64,000 nt of DNA from Amoebophrya sp. A120. Taxonomy: Eukaryota; Sar; Dinophyceae; Syndiniales; Amoebophryaceae. The DNA lies in NCBI GenBank assembly GCA_905178155.1, contig CAJINV010000030.1, forward strand, positions 111,727 to 175,726, read 5' to 3'. Shown piece after piece: positions 21,776 through 33,600 of the stretch. Position 1 is the stretch's first letter. Each line of letters opens with the position of its first letter. The notes beneath the pieces were generated by a model. That model was not told the DNA's origin. It made no database searches and was given only the letters and a program-made list of their open reading frames with translations. The position numbers were made by a program, and so were the translations under genes.

Positions 21776-24700
21776 TACGAGTATGCATCGCAAAAGTATC
21801 GTGCTCGTACTCGTACACTTTGCAGCACAGCATGACACCATTGTTGAAATTGGTTTCTTATTCTTACGCTTCCCTCATTCAGCATGACAAATAAGTACAT
21901 TTTTACTTTCTTTCTCCTTCTGGAAAAAATTGTATCAAATGTTATTTGTACCAGTACGATAGGATACTTTTGCAATGTATAATGAGCAGCTAGAAGAGAA
22001 GTATCCGCCGAAGCGCGCCAAGGAGAACTTGAACGCGCTCGTGGTGCATTCCGCCATGGCGTGTTTCGAGAAGAAACAAAAAGAGAGCCCGCCGGCGCCC
22101 GTCTTGATGACGCAGCAGCCCGGACAACAACCTGCCCACGCTGGTCCGTCGACACTCGGCCTTGAGTCGTCCGGTGCTCCGGCGGAGGCGATGAACATGA
22201 TTCCCCTCTCGGCGTCGAGCGGCACTACGCCCGCCGCAGCGGCCCCAGCAGCTGCGGCACCAGCAGCGGCCACTTTGTCCGTACCTGAATCTGGCACCAG
22301 CAGCGGCCGCGCGGAAAATGGCAATGTTAGCGTTCCCGCTGCGAAAGCAAGCGCCGTGGCAGGTACCGCTAGCGCCGTTGTGGCAAGAAGCACCTCCGCG
22401 CTTGATGTTCATCCGGGCGACAGCGTAGCGAATCCTTCATCGACGTCAGGACCTGCTGCTTCGACTGCGCCTGTCGTTGCAGAAACTGCCCCGTCCACAA
22501 GTGCAGCTATTATGCATCGCAAATATTATATCATCTGGGTGTGGAAGTCGTGTTGCAACTTGTAATGCTGCTTTTTGATTCACATTCGAAAAAAATCTGT
22601 ACATATTGCCTGAGCAGCAAACGAACTTTAGTTTTTCTTGCTACGCGGACAGGGCATTTGATTTCACACTGGATAGGCATCAAACAGGACTGAGAAAATC
22701 TGTGATGCTAGGGCGCACATCAGAAACATTGTAAGTTACAGTCATGCAAAATGTGAATGACCACGAGCGTTACATTTTTTCACACCCGGACATAGTTGCA
22801 TTTGATAATTATTGAGAAAAGGACCAATCGCCGTGTCGCGGACGGATATCCTATGCAAAATCATCGTACTCGTAGTTGTAATTGCATTTATGCCTTACAA
22901 AGCCCTTTCTCAAGCTGAAAGTGAAACAGAAACTCAATCCGCCTGACAAATTTCGTCGCGTTGCTGAGCTACAACTTTGTTGTCTTGCAATAGCAATACG
23001 ACGAGAACGAGTGCGATAATTTTGTACTTGATAACGGAACTGAAACTGCAAGAGAGGCGGGAGCTTCGAGTTCTTCGGAAAGCCACTCTTCCGCAACCAT
23101 GGTCGTGAATTCGGGAGCCGGCAGCAGCACCACGCCTTTGGTGTCCGCTCCAACAGTTTTCTCGCCACCCGAAGCTGCCACTGACACTTCTGTGGGTGTG
23201 CCGGGGCTGGCGACCAACAACGACGAATATTTAACAACTACTGCAGCAACATCAAGTGGAGAACAACAAGCTTCAGAAGTCGCAGGGCCAGGCGTTGCCG
23301 CATCGTCCAACTTAACCGCGAGTAGCTCTGGTAGCGTGCCAGCCGGAGAACAAGTAGATGCCGCTGTTTCCTTGCAGACGATCCGTCCACCTCCTGGGGC
23401 GCCAGTTACACAAGTACGACTACAACTACTACCTCTACCTCCTCAATCCACTGTCAGAAACACGGCTTGGCGTCCGTTTCCAGTGCCCGTTCCAGACGAA
23501 ATCGGCCGAGCTATCTACAAGTTCTTACCGGAGCCCCCGGTTTTTACGCAGGTTGACAAGTTGCTGCGGAATGACGTGATTCTAGGACTGCAAGTCACGG
23601 ACGGGATGAGGACGTGGTACCCGAAAGTCAAGTCGTACAAGGAGGGCCTCGATCCGTTCATTGTCGACTTTGCTGACGATGTACCTGTGCGTTTGTCCTT
23701 TTTGCAACACGATTTTGTTAACGGCCAACCTGCATCCAAGTTGTGCTTGCGGTTCAAGATTCATGCTCATGGCGATGGGTATTACATTTATCTGCAAGAG
23801 TTCGCACATTGGACCGACTTGCAGGGCGGCTTCATGCTGAAATTCAAGTCCATTCGTCACGCCGGTACGGTCGTCAAATTGATCGTCCGCTTCACGCCCG
23901 ACGATGTTGACAAGGACGATGTTGACAAGAACAATTTCTACGATCACCACCCTGTGAATCTGGTTACCGAAATTGCGAAATACGGCTGCGACGGGATTGC
24001 GGAGGTGACAAAGCACCTTCCCGGCGTAGAACGTGTCTACGACGGTCGCCGATCGACGCTTACGATTGAGCGGTACCACATGGACTTCAAGGAGGCCTTC
24101 CCAGGGTATCACCGACGGCGCACACAGCGGATGCTTGACGCAGCAAAAATTCCGATGCGATCGCAAGAGACGGACAACACCATTTCGCCAGAGCTGGTTG
24201 AGTCGGACGAGACAAATGCGCTACTAGCAGCACGCTTTCAGCCTTTTGCACATGATTTGGCGAACGCCGAACCGGGTTTCCCGAAGACGTTCGGAGACTC
24301 CAAAGCCAAAGTGCCCACAAACACTTTCAGGCTTTTTCCGAGAGTGGATCGCAGGTCTGCAGAAGTCCTGTTCCAGACCGGTGTCGTATCCGACGTGATT
24401 CCCATCAAGCTAGCGCAGTCCTTGGCGAGTACAGAGCCAGCTCTGCTAAGCAGCGTGTCATTTCATTTCCGACCGAACCCGCTTTCCGCCAACGAGGATT
24501 ACGGAAAAGAAGGAGTAGTAGCGGAAACGGGAATGAGAATCATCCCCAGAGCAGATCCGTACTTCTTCCTCCATGGCTGCGATGGCAGTCTCGCCGTCGC
24601 CTTTCCGGAAATTGGATTTACCCAGGCGTCCTTCACCGATCTTTCTGAGATAGAGTCCCTGAAGTACTGTTACGTCGGGGGCCGACGACGGCTCAATCTT

Positions 24701-25549
24701 GTCGGGAAAAAGTACGACACGAGAGGTGCCACCTCCGCTCGCTGGAGCTATCGCGACAATCGCTCTAAAAGGCGGGATCGTCGCTTTTCGAGACCTCCGA
24801 CAGCACTCATTTTCAGGACAGAGGATGGTGTCGAGCCTGCACTGTCCCTCTTCGTGCGCGTCCAGGATGAAAAGTTGTGCAACATCACTCTGTACTCCCC
24901 GCCGCTCCCGAAAAAGGGGAAAAAGCTCGCAGTGAAGATGTTGTCAACACTGTGCACCAACCACGGCGGGACGAGTTCCACCGCAACTGGCCCCTGCTCC
25001 AAACAGAAACTGCAATGCATAGCCGCGTTGTACGTGCTCGATGTCGGCGCGCAGTTTTGGGATCGCGAGAAGCAAGTAGTCACCCTGCCGACGTATGCTA
25101 GGTTTGCGTCCTTTGGGTCAAAAGAGGAGCTGGTGTACGCGTTGCGGGCCGTCCTAGGCGTCAACAAAGGGCTCGAAGGGTACCAAGAGCGTTTCAACTT
25201 AGGCAGCTTCAAGAGTGCCAAATTCCTCGCCGAGGGGGGAAGCGAATTGAGCCCAGCCGACAGGGAGCGACAACCCGAAAACTATACGGAAGCCCTCCGC
25301 CTGCGGCGCGGCGACGAGCTAGCGGTTCTTGGCGTTTGCGGAACGAAGGAGGAAGTGGAAAAGAAGTACGGGCCGCTGCGGGAATGGGACCTGGGACACT
25401 GCACCGACCTCTCCTGCCTGTACATGTGGACGCTGCTCGACCCGATGTACGACGTGTTCGCGCAGAACGACATGGATTATCCCGCAGTGAGATTTCGCCC
25501 TCTGTTAGAAGAATGTACTGCATGTCCTACATTCTCAACGAAAGACTGA
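21734..25549 (+). CDS. 1,038-aa protein of unknown function, 4 exons
   Basis: Exons 21734..21780, 21986..22509, 22812..22845 (34 nt) and 23038..25549 total 3,117 nt, exactly 1,039 codons; all three introns are introners. Start is the ATG of MLNINIRAGEF. The N-terminal 370 residues or so are low complexity (Ala/Pro/Ser/Thr-rich) and likely disordered; the remaining 670 look globular (for example RWTDLQGGFMLKFKS-like beta-rich stretches and LSFLQHDFVNGQP). No family recognised. A segment DGVEPA...LYSPPL near nt 24830-24900 resembles DGIEPA...LYNKL in the 28619 gene, and the leader segments of the two genes are duplicates, so I infer distant paralogy. Splitting of the Ala-rich exon is not indicated. 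Confidence 0.85.
21781..21982. mobile_element. introner, family 1
   Basis: Flanks CGA and TGA. Arms GTATGCATCGCAAAAGTATC and GATACTTTTGCAATGTATAA. Junction TAC GA|G CAG. Confidence 0.82.
22510..22808. mobile_element. introner, family 2
   Basis: Flanks CTA and TTA. Arms TTATGCATCGCAAAT...CTGGGTGTGG and CACACCCGGACATAGTTGCA. Junction GCT A|TT GAG. Confidence 0.82.
22846..23034. mobile_element. introner, family 1
   Basis: Identical CGG repeats. Arms ATATCCTATGCAAAATCATC and GTGCGATAATTTTGTACTTG. Leaves a 34-nt exon upstream (22812..22845). Junction GAC GG|A ACT. Confidence 0.88.
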
Positions 25550-25634
25550 TCGTTATTTACGATATGTTTTGTAAGGTATGTGAAGACTGTATTGCAAGTG
25601 AGTAGAGCACCAGGACCAGGAACAGCAGAGCAAG

Positions 25635-27224
25635 ATGATACAACAAAGCACATTTCATCCCGAAGAGCAGCAGCTGCTGCGAGTCCCGAAGCGTGTATTT
25701 GTAATGCTGCTCATCTTCCTTCCAGCTTTTGTCGGACATCCTCAGGACAGAAAAGACGACTTTGTTGAAGGCGATGTTTCTCTCTTGTTTGATGATTGGA
25801 ATTTAGGAGTACTGCATGCCCAATCGCCAGGGAGGCTGTACGTGTGGGCGCCGATATGCTTCATGTCGTATGACAAGAATCCGGACATCTCCTGCTGGAA
25901 CACGTCGAAGGTGACAAACATGTACCGCTGCTTCTGGAATTGGGACGATTTCAATCAACCCTTGACGGCTACGCAAGAGGACGAAAGTGTCGTCACGATG
26001 ACGACGGTCATCATCGCTGGGTCATGCAAGAAGAAGAAAATATCTTCTGTCATAGTCATCTTTTTTTGTCCCAGTCTTCAATTGCTCTCTTTGTATACGT
26101 AAGACCATCAAGCGACTTGTTCTTCACATGGTTTTTTAGAAGTATGGTTTTTTAGAAGTGCCAAAGAAGATGGGTTCAACGGAAAAATTTCTGCAGATGA
26201 TGATGATGATGATGATGATAATGATGACGACGATTTTCGACAGCATAATCTGGTGGGACACCAGCTCTGTAACCAGCATGAACGAGATGTTCTATGGCGC
26301 AATCAAGTTCGATCAGCCGTTGGGCCACTTTGACCTCAGTAACTTGGGCAGTTTGTTCGCCGAATCCGCGAGCCCTTGCCCCGCCGTGGGGCACTACAAC
26401 GACGGCGGTTTGCAGGACATGCTTCGTGGTGCAGCGAATTTCAAGCAGTGGGAATCCTTGCGTTCGTGGAGCCCGGACGCGAACAAACTCGGCCAACAAA
26501 TTCCCGTCGAACCCGAAGCACGGTGTTCGTTTTTGTTCGATCTCGTCAACAAGGAGAAGAACGCCGTTGAGAAGATGGGCTGCGGCGCCTACCTCATGCA
26601 AAGGGTACCCGTTGACTTGCTGTAAACGCCGTCCTCAACGTGGTCACGTTTTCCTGTGCAGAGGATTTCACGAGAGAAAAAGTGTGAAGAAAAACCAACA
26701 GCAGAATGTACCACGTTCAATTGCGCTTCTCAGAACCAGAGCTCCCACCTCAACCTCCATGTGAAGCTTCACTCAGATCATGCTTGTTCAGCCCGTCCGA
26801 CTCCGACGATTTTTTTCATCGAAGAAACGGGTCAAATAAAAGAGTCGTCCATGTTTTACCTTGTGCCAGCATTCCTGATGGAGTCTCGGCCGAAAGAATT
26901 TCCCGGTAGACTTCAACTTTTTATATCAGATGCGAATATATATGGGTCTGGAAACTTGTGATGCTAAAGTGTGGATGACAGGGGAAACATTTCCGAAACC
27001 GAATGCAGCCAAGCATGACAATTCTCCAGAACCCTTTCGCATGCGACGCTGCGTTTTTCATTTTCTATGACAAGAGAGGCTGAAAATTTCCTTCGTCATG
27101 CAATACAGATTTCAGATTCAGAGGAATGCAAAGCCAGCATCACAAGTTCGAACTTTCCAGGCCCAGACATCGTTGCGATGAGTAGACTTTTTTGCATATG
27201 TTGCAGTTGCCCTTTCCATCCTGA
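25635..27224 (+). CDS. BspA-like (DUF285-type) repeat protein
   Basis: Two repeats of the DUF285/BspA-like class are visible: ISCWNTSKVTNMYRCFWNWD-DFNQPL and WWDTSSVTSMNEMFYGAIKF-DQPLGHFDLSN. Family members are short tandem-repeat surface proteins, commonest in Mycoplasma and some parasitic protists. A hydrophobic segment (VFVMLLIFLPAFV, residues about 22-34) suggests a membrane anchor or signal sequence. Model: 25635..26020, 26244..26604, 26662..26922, 27189..27224 (347 aa, in frame throughout). The first intron splits the repeat array and carries a GAT/ATG microsatellite; the last is an introner. The first two exons are solid; the last two are inferred from phase and could be wrong, in which case translation ends at 26625. 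The function is probably surface or secreted; the partner is unknown. Confidence 0.65.
26198..26235. repeat. ATG/GAT trinucleotide microsatellite
   Basis: About ten ATG/GAC/GAT triplets within the inferred first intron of the BspA-like gene, just before its acceptor TTTTCGACAG. Confidence 0.8.
26923..27185. mobile_element. introner, family 2, diverged
   Basis: Arms ATATCAGATGCGAATATATA...GGGTCTGG and CCAGGCCCAGACATCGTTGC. Flanks TTT and ACT do not match well. Removal keeps the frame ...RLQLF|FLHML to a stop 36 nt on. Confidence 0.65.
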
Positions 27225-28024
27225 TGCAACCTCAATGTTAATCCAACGGCACGTTGTCTTATTATTGAAAAAATTATATCATTCTTATTGGCCACGATAA
27301 TATACACCGGTAATTAAAGGTAGAAATCAAAAACCATTGGAATTACAGGTGAGGTGGAGTTCCGTTGAATAAATTCTTATATCTGTTGCGAGAAAAAGTG
27401 CGACCCACTGTTGTGTTGGAAAAACCTGACATCCGGTCCTGCACTTCTTGTCCGTAGTACGGAGGTCCGCACTCATTCTGGAAGTCAATGAGTAGAGGTA
27501 GTTGTGATCGGGGGAGCTTCGCCTGCGGCAAAACCAGCTCCTCGTGGCGCACCACGGAAATAGTTTCCAAAATCTGGCTGAATGCAGCAGCACGGAATAA
27601 ATTTGTATACACGTGTCTCGAACAAAAGCGGCATTCGAATTGTAATTTTTCAAACGAAAGATCAAGACGGCACTGAAAGAAAATGTTTAAGCCAGCAACG
27701 ATAATATAGAGAGTTTCGATTCCGTTTCCGACGACAACGCAGACTCAGCTCGTGCTGTTTTACCAGACTCCAATTTTTGTTCGCATGCATGCATGCCAGA
27801 TCTTTTTTTTTGCGGGAGCGGAAAAGCAAAAACTTTAAAAAGCATAACAAAGAGCGAAAAACAAGAAACCAAAAAGATCTCGCGAGTGTAAAAGCCTTGC
27901 CTGATGATCAAAATATATTTTAGTGCTTACGTTTCCATATTTCGTTTGTATGTTTCAGCCACAACCTCGTGATTGAGCTTGAGCAACTAGATCCGCACTT
28001 ATAGTGACCGTATCAGTATTCGTA

Positions 28025-28167
28025 GATATCTTTGGAAGCCTTTCCCTTTGATCTCAGGTCTCTTTGATTGCTTCATTCCAAACAAATTGTCTCCTGTACT
28101 CGGGCCAAGATCCTCATGATCTCGTTAGGACGTATAGCTGGGCCGTGAAAGTTCGTTAATGCCAGCC
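28025..28167. repeat. 143-bp dispersed repeat, copy 1
   Basis: Nearly identical to 33458..33600 (about five differences by eye), from GATATCTTTGGAAGCC to GTTCGTTAATGCCAGCC. Unique flanks differ on both sides, so it is a dispersed unit. No TIR seen. Confidence 0.92.
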
Positions 28168-28169
28168 TC

Positions 28170-28400
28170 TGCCCGCCACTCTCTCTGTGGGACACGGCAG
28201 CAGAAGGATCACACGCTTCATCATCGATAGAGTCCTAGTGCTGCTGGCCTACTGCGAACAAAAAATCCTGAACGACGGGAACCCAAACTACGAGAACACT
28301 TTGCGCGCCGGCGTGGATCCCATCTAGAGTCTTTTGAACGCGAACAAACCAAAAGCAGTGAGCGAATATGTTGAATGTCTACATTCGCGCTGGGTCGTCA
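28170..28400 (+). repeat. duplicated leader/start segment, copy B
   Basis: Partner of 21460..21775. Here the start-like ATG (28369) reads MLNVYIRAGSSRSSS then stops, so the coding start is not used. Confidence 0.82.
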
Positions 28401-28419
28401 CGGTCTAGCAGTCGGTAAC

Positions 28420-28525
28420 GCCATACAACAGCAGCTCTACGTCGAAGAACACTTCGCTGCCCTGGGTGGCTTCGACCATCGGTTGCGCGAGATTGGGAAT
28501 TGCAGCGTAGTCTTCCTCGATGACT
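28420..28525 (+). pseudogene. fragment related to the 28619 gene
   Basis: Reads QQLYVEEHFAALGGFDHRLREIGNCS against QQLLIEEHFADLFGFGHSLDEIAKCGS encoded at about 29485..29560. Lies upstream of the intact gene and leads into no open continuation. Confidence 0.65.
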
Positions 28526-28618
28526 GCCAATCTTCGAATGCTGTAAACACGTTTGAGCCGGCGCCGGCCCAGATCACGTTAAAATCTTACCGCAGCAGTC
28601 TTCGCATCTTCGGTCAAA

Positions 28619-31600
28619 ATGGAGGATGAATTTCTGCCGCATTCTTCATGTTCATCTGCAAGGCACTATAACCTCTTCGCACCCCGTGTCCGAGACAGTC
28701 GAGCTTTCCGAAAAATGCGCAAGATGCAGAATCGGGTCTCGCAGCATCCTCGTCCATTCCGAACCTCCTATGGATATGGAATGTAAATAAATGAAGAGAT
28801 TGGAAGAATGCATAGCTTTGTCATGCATCTCGCGGACCACAACCACCACACACATGAGCAGGAATGCACACAGAACCATGACAGATTTTGCGATACCTTC
28901 CTCAACCACATGCCTATCCTGCATGAGACATCCACCTTTTTCCTAGCAAAAGGCGGGCAGCTTTTTTTGGCGTACACGCAATACAGATTAATTGATCTGG
29001 GACCAGGGTTATTAAAAGAGCTTAAGGCAAGACTACAACAGATTTTTTTTATTTTTTGTGGTTGGGCGTAGCGGGCGGGCCTCCCCTACAAACACAGATC
29101 CGGCTAGAATTGGATCCCGGTTGTATTGTGCATGTCCCTGCAATTGAAGGGCGGAAGGCTCATAGCATACCACACCCTACCGCTACCACCGAGACTTGCA
29201 TGACAAGCTGCAATCTTCCAGGCTCAGACATATTTGCAAGCTATAATGGGCGCGACTTCACGACAGATGAGGACAATGTGATGATCTCTCGAAGTTTTTT
29301 CGATTCCGTCCTGGGCCCGCTCCTCCGGGCCCTCGCCTCCACAGAATCGCAGCGAGTAGAAACTTTCGAGAAGCTCGGCATTGCAGCGCAGGAACACATG
29401 ATCAGAAAGCGAGGAGTAATTAAAAAACAGCAGCAAAACAACCAGGACAATAAGGCGGATGACGAGGATAGCAAGGTCGCTGCACAGCAGCTCCTAATTG
29501 AAGAACACTTCGCTGACCTGTTCGGGTTCGGCCATAGTTTGGACGAGATTGCGAAGTGCGGCAGCGACGTGATGCTTTGCAAAGGACTGCATGTCTTCAT
29601 GCTGCCGGACGTCAAGGAAGTGCGCGAGAAAATCCAGCAGCAAGCCGCCAGCCTGGGGTCTCCCTTCGTCGATGGGGAGCACAATACCGACCACGAGCAC
29701 GCTGCTGCCGTGCTGGCAAGACTCGGCGAAGTGCGTGATTTGTACGACCTCATCGAAGACTTTGGAAATTTGGCGGTCGACCTCAAGATTTACCAGGAGT
29801 GTTTGGAGGACCAACTCGAGGAAATGGAGGGCTTCGACGACCCTGAGGGTTTGGAGCCGCCGTGGAGTGGCCAGGGGAGGCCTCGCAGACAGGAATCTTT
29901 GGCGGACATCAGACATTGGACCCGTCTTGGGCTTCGTTCACTACCGGAGAAGGCCCCCACCGCCTCCTTGTTGCCAGCAGAAGCCTCGCAGCGTGAAGTT
30001 TCTCGGAACCGCAAACTGCTCAGTCCATTGGGAGTCGAGTCCATTCCTTTGATCGCGTTCAACGTCGTAGACCTCGCCGACAACACGATTGCGGAGGGCA
30101 GGGCAGACATAGCAGCAAAGCACTTGGCGCATAAAAAACAGCAGGACATAAAGATGTTTTTCGATCTGCTGCGAAAATGCAACGAGCGGAGGAACGACAC
30201 GGATGCATTTCACATCAGCGGCTTCGGACCAGAGTGTCCGCTTGTTGGCATGCTCCCGACTAGTTTACACACCCCCGATGGTATTGAGCCGGCTTCGGCT
30301 TACAACTTCATACAGCTACCGATGCGGTGGACCCTGGAGTTGACGCTGTACAACAAGTTGAAAACCTCGATGGCGAGATTCAAGGAAGCAGCACACGTCC
30401 ACCTTGTGCAGGCACTTTCGGTGTCACCAGGAGTCTCAATTGAACACGATCCGAAGTTCGCATCCTTTTTCTTCGGACCGGCGCACGGCCCTGCAGGCAC
30501 GGTCGATGCGTCAGAAACTACTGGTGCTCCGCTGGGACGAGGTGCCTCGTCTGCGTCGATTCCCGCAAATCCGTTACCCGCACCTTCCCATCACGCAGTG
30601 ACATCACCTGCGCAACACCTACACCCAAGGACGCCATTGCCCGAAAAACTCGCGTACATGAAACTGGAAATATGGGAGGACCGGTTTCTCCAACTTCACA
30701 GCTACACGATTGGAAAGAAGCACCGGGTGCAGAAAATTTCAGGCTCCGTGGACGGCAGATACGGGGGGCCGCGGAATCTTGAGAGTAAATCTGAGACTGA
30801 CTGCGTCTTCGGTTTCAGTGTCGTTCCCCACACGGGCAAACTTCAAACACGATATAATGGACTCTGTGGATTGCGTGCATCAAGCGCAGGAAACGAGGAA
30901 CTCATCAGTCTCCCGACCGCAGCTGGAGTGTACACAGCTCTCGCTGATGCGGTAGGTGGTGCTCGCGCTGAGCTTCTTGCAGTCCGGAAGAGGACGCGTT
31001 TTCCACCAGGATCAGGGCAGAAACCGGAAGGCATGGCGAAGTTGAACACCGTACACGGAGGGTGCTACTTCTATTTCAAGACGGCAGTCGAGGAAAAAGA
31101 TTTCATAGCCGACTTCAAGGCATTCGCCAACATCATCACGCAGTACACCGCAAATACCGCAGCGGCGAGGAAGTTACGGAAGGTGATGCGCATTAATTCC
31201 GAGCTGGCAAAAGGTATCTGTCCGTGGATGAGCTTCGTCTATCCATCCGAGGTTTCGAAGATTAGTTTTAAGAAGGTTCGCTTTTCAATCCCGGAAATTT
31301 CGTCCGACGCCTACCCCGACTTGCACGATCCGGACTTAGGTGATGCGACCTGGGCCGACCTTGCGCGAGCAATTTTTTCTCATCGGCTGAAAAATATCGA
31401 CGAAAAGAACAAGCAAGACGAGAGTAGCCGTGATGCTGATGGCACTAGTGGCGATCTCGAAATGTCCTCAGCGCCGGGCGAAACCATTTCGGTGCGCGAT
31501 CCAGTGAAGATTTACGCCGCTTTTCCGGAGGACGAGGATGAGATACCGTCCGATTCGTCTGCGGATGACGACAACGAGGCGGGGTGTGCGCACGACGGTT

Positions 31601-31635
31601 TGGATGAAAGGAGCGACCAAGAAGAGAATCCGTGA
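28619..31635 (+). CDS. 846-aa protein of unknown function, 2 exons
   Basis: Exons 28619..28773 and 29250..31635 total 2,541 nt (847 codons). The ATG at 28619 (MEDEFLPHSS) opens exon 1; the single intron is a 473-bp family 2 introner with identical TGG repeats. No family recognised. An N-terminal basic stretch (RDSRAFRKMRKMQNRV) is followed by a helical region (residues about 55-240), a Pro/Ala-rich linker near nt 30500-30630, a globular part with aromatic beta-type motifs, and a strongly acidic C-tail (DEDEIPSDSSADDDNEAG). Fragments of this gene occur at 21157 and 28420, so it belongs to a locally duplicated family. Possible distant paralogue of the 21734 gene. Confidence 0.85.
28774..29246. 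mobile_element. introner, family 2, longest single element (473 bp)
   Basis: Identical TGG repeats. The left arm is eroded (ATATGGAATGTAAATAAATG); the right is GCTCAGACATATTTGCAAGC then TATAA. Junction TAT GG|G CGC connects the only upstream exon with an ATG. Confidence 0.82.
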
Positions 31636-33139
31636 GCAGACGGTGATGAATGAACACCGGAGCCAACGACAATCCCGACGAGGAGGTCGACCACGACAGA
31701 TGAGGGTCCGGTTTACAGCTACTTGCAAACAACGATAACACCGCCGCGGAGGCGCAGAACTAAACTTCAAACCTCTTCTGCGGAGAAAATTTCTTCACGA
31801 ACAAGAACAGTTACAGCTCTCTGGCTCCACCAGGTTTTCTTTCTTTGGCTCATATAGTGTCATGCAGTTTTGCATTTAAATCACTTTTCGATTCTCTTCA
31901 TCTCTTTTTTACGAATACATTGCGTGACTAGCAGCTGCCTCGCGTTCTTCAAAACGGTAGTGCCTCTCTCAAACGTCATAGACACAAACCTTCGCTGCAG
32001 TAGCAGATGCAACAGGAGAATAAAAATGAAAAAAAAAAACCTACTGAGGTGGACACGAGGCTGCAACGTCCCAGTTGGTCAGCAGGTAGCGAAACACGCA
32101 CATTGCGAGAAGAGTGCCACTGAAGCCAAAAGTTTCTTTTGTCTGTCGCGAAAAAAGATGGAGGGACGACGGCTCCATGGCAAACATGTGAGGCTTGTTC
32201 CGCAAACTTTTAGTATTATCCGAGACCGGTTGTTTTCTGGACGAAGGTTTTTATAATGAACTGCTTCTGATACCGAAGCACAGTACTTCTATGTCGATTT
32301 TTTCGAGCCACACAAAAGTACACTTTTACTGTTTATGTTTTACGCGGCCTACGACAAATTATGTTGACGACAACGGAATAGTGTCTACCAGTGCAGCGAA
32401 GCAGCGAAAATGCTTGCAACCACGGGTGGCCCAAAGCGAAGGCTGCAACGTGTAAAGGAAAGATGTAAGTTTGGATTCCTACTGGACGGCGGATAGGGGA
32501 GCAAGTCTGTTCTTTTTATCACAAAGTCTGACCTGCTAATGGAGATGGAATCACTTCAAAGAAGCTTTGCGACCTTCGCTTGCACGAACAAGAGTTCTCG
32601 GACGTTCGCGTCGGCCGGTCTTATTTCTGTCTGTGCTACAGCTGCTGGATCCTGATCCTGAAGATCGAAATCTTTGCCTCATTCGACGACAAGCTCTCGC
32701 CACGTTTTTTTTGCGTCGGCATCTAGAAGCGATCTACAACTCGTCCAAAGTGCGAATACGTGTGTTGAGTTCTCAGAGTCTGGAGGCGCCCTCTCAACGT
32801 GATCCCGTGCAACTCACTGAGTGTATGTGATCTCAATGCAGCTGCTGTCGGTGTAACGATGTGTCTCAAACTGATGTTGCGGTTCCCGAAAAACATAATT
32901 GAGGAGACGAAGCAACGGTTCCAATTTTGATGTTTGGTATACCTTCGATCAAACTGCTTAGCACAGGTACTCAAAAACAAAATAGAAGACGGATCTGAAA
33001 TCTCTAAATACATTCCTGTGACAAGCAAGGATCTGGAATCTCGAAACACGTTTTTCTGGAAACGTGGAGATCGAGTTGAATCGAATGCTTGTCCTCTGAT
33101 GCTGCAAAGACTCCACCTCGCTCGGCTGTGGGACTTCGT

Positions 33140-33457
33140 CTTCGATTGGTCGAAATACTGTACCTTTGAATAGAGCACAGAGTTGCTCCACGTGGGCTTC
33201 GGAACTTCGGTTGATCGAAATATTATATTTTGAAAAGGGCAAAGAGTCCACGTCGGCTTTGGGGCTTCCATTGATCGAAATACTATATCTTGAATAGGGA
33301 CTTCGACTTCCATTGATCGAAATCCAGGAGGGTTGCAATTGATCGAAATGTAGAATTTTAGGGCAAAGAGTCCTCCACGTCGGCTGTGAGATTTCGTCTT
33401 CGATTGATCGAAATGCTATACCTTAAATAGGGCACAGAGCAGTCCATGTTGGCTTTG
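33140..33457. repeat. degenerate tandem repeats, about 60-70 bp
   Basis: Recurring blocks of TTGATCGAAATACTATA, AATAGGGCACAGAGT, CCACGTCGGCTTTGG and CTTCGATTGATCGAAATG with indels. TCGATTGATCGA is itself palindromic. Confidence 0.75.
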
Positions 33458-33600
33458 GATATCTTTGGAAGCCTTTTCCTTTGATCTCAGGTCTCTTTGA
33501 TTGCTTCATTCCAAACAAATTGTCTCCTGTACTCGGGCCAAGATCCTCATGATCTCGTTAGGACGTACAGTTGGGCCGTTAAAGTTCGTTAATGCCAGCC
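33458..33600. repeat. 143-bp dispersed repeat, copy 2
   Basis: Same unit and orientation as 28025..28167. Here it follows the tandem repeats directly. Confidence 0.92.

Larger units (their letters stand above)
27225..28618. other. intergenic with repeat copies
   Basis: No confident gene. Contains one copy of a 143-bp dispersed repeat (28025..28167), leader-segment copy B (28170..28400) and a gene fragment (28420..28525), in that order, just upstream of the ATG at 28619. Confidence 0.6.

Noticed and set aside
32723-33313. 196-codon minus-strand frame
   Set aside because: Its N-terminal half is the translated tandem repeat (IVFRS..EAPKPTW units); no support for a gene.
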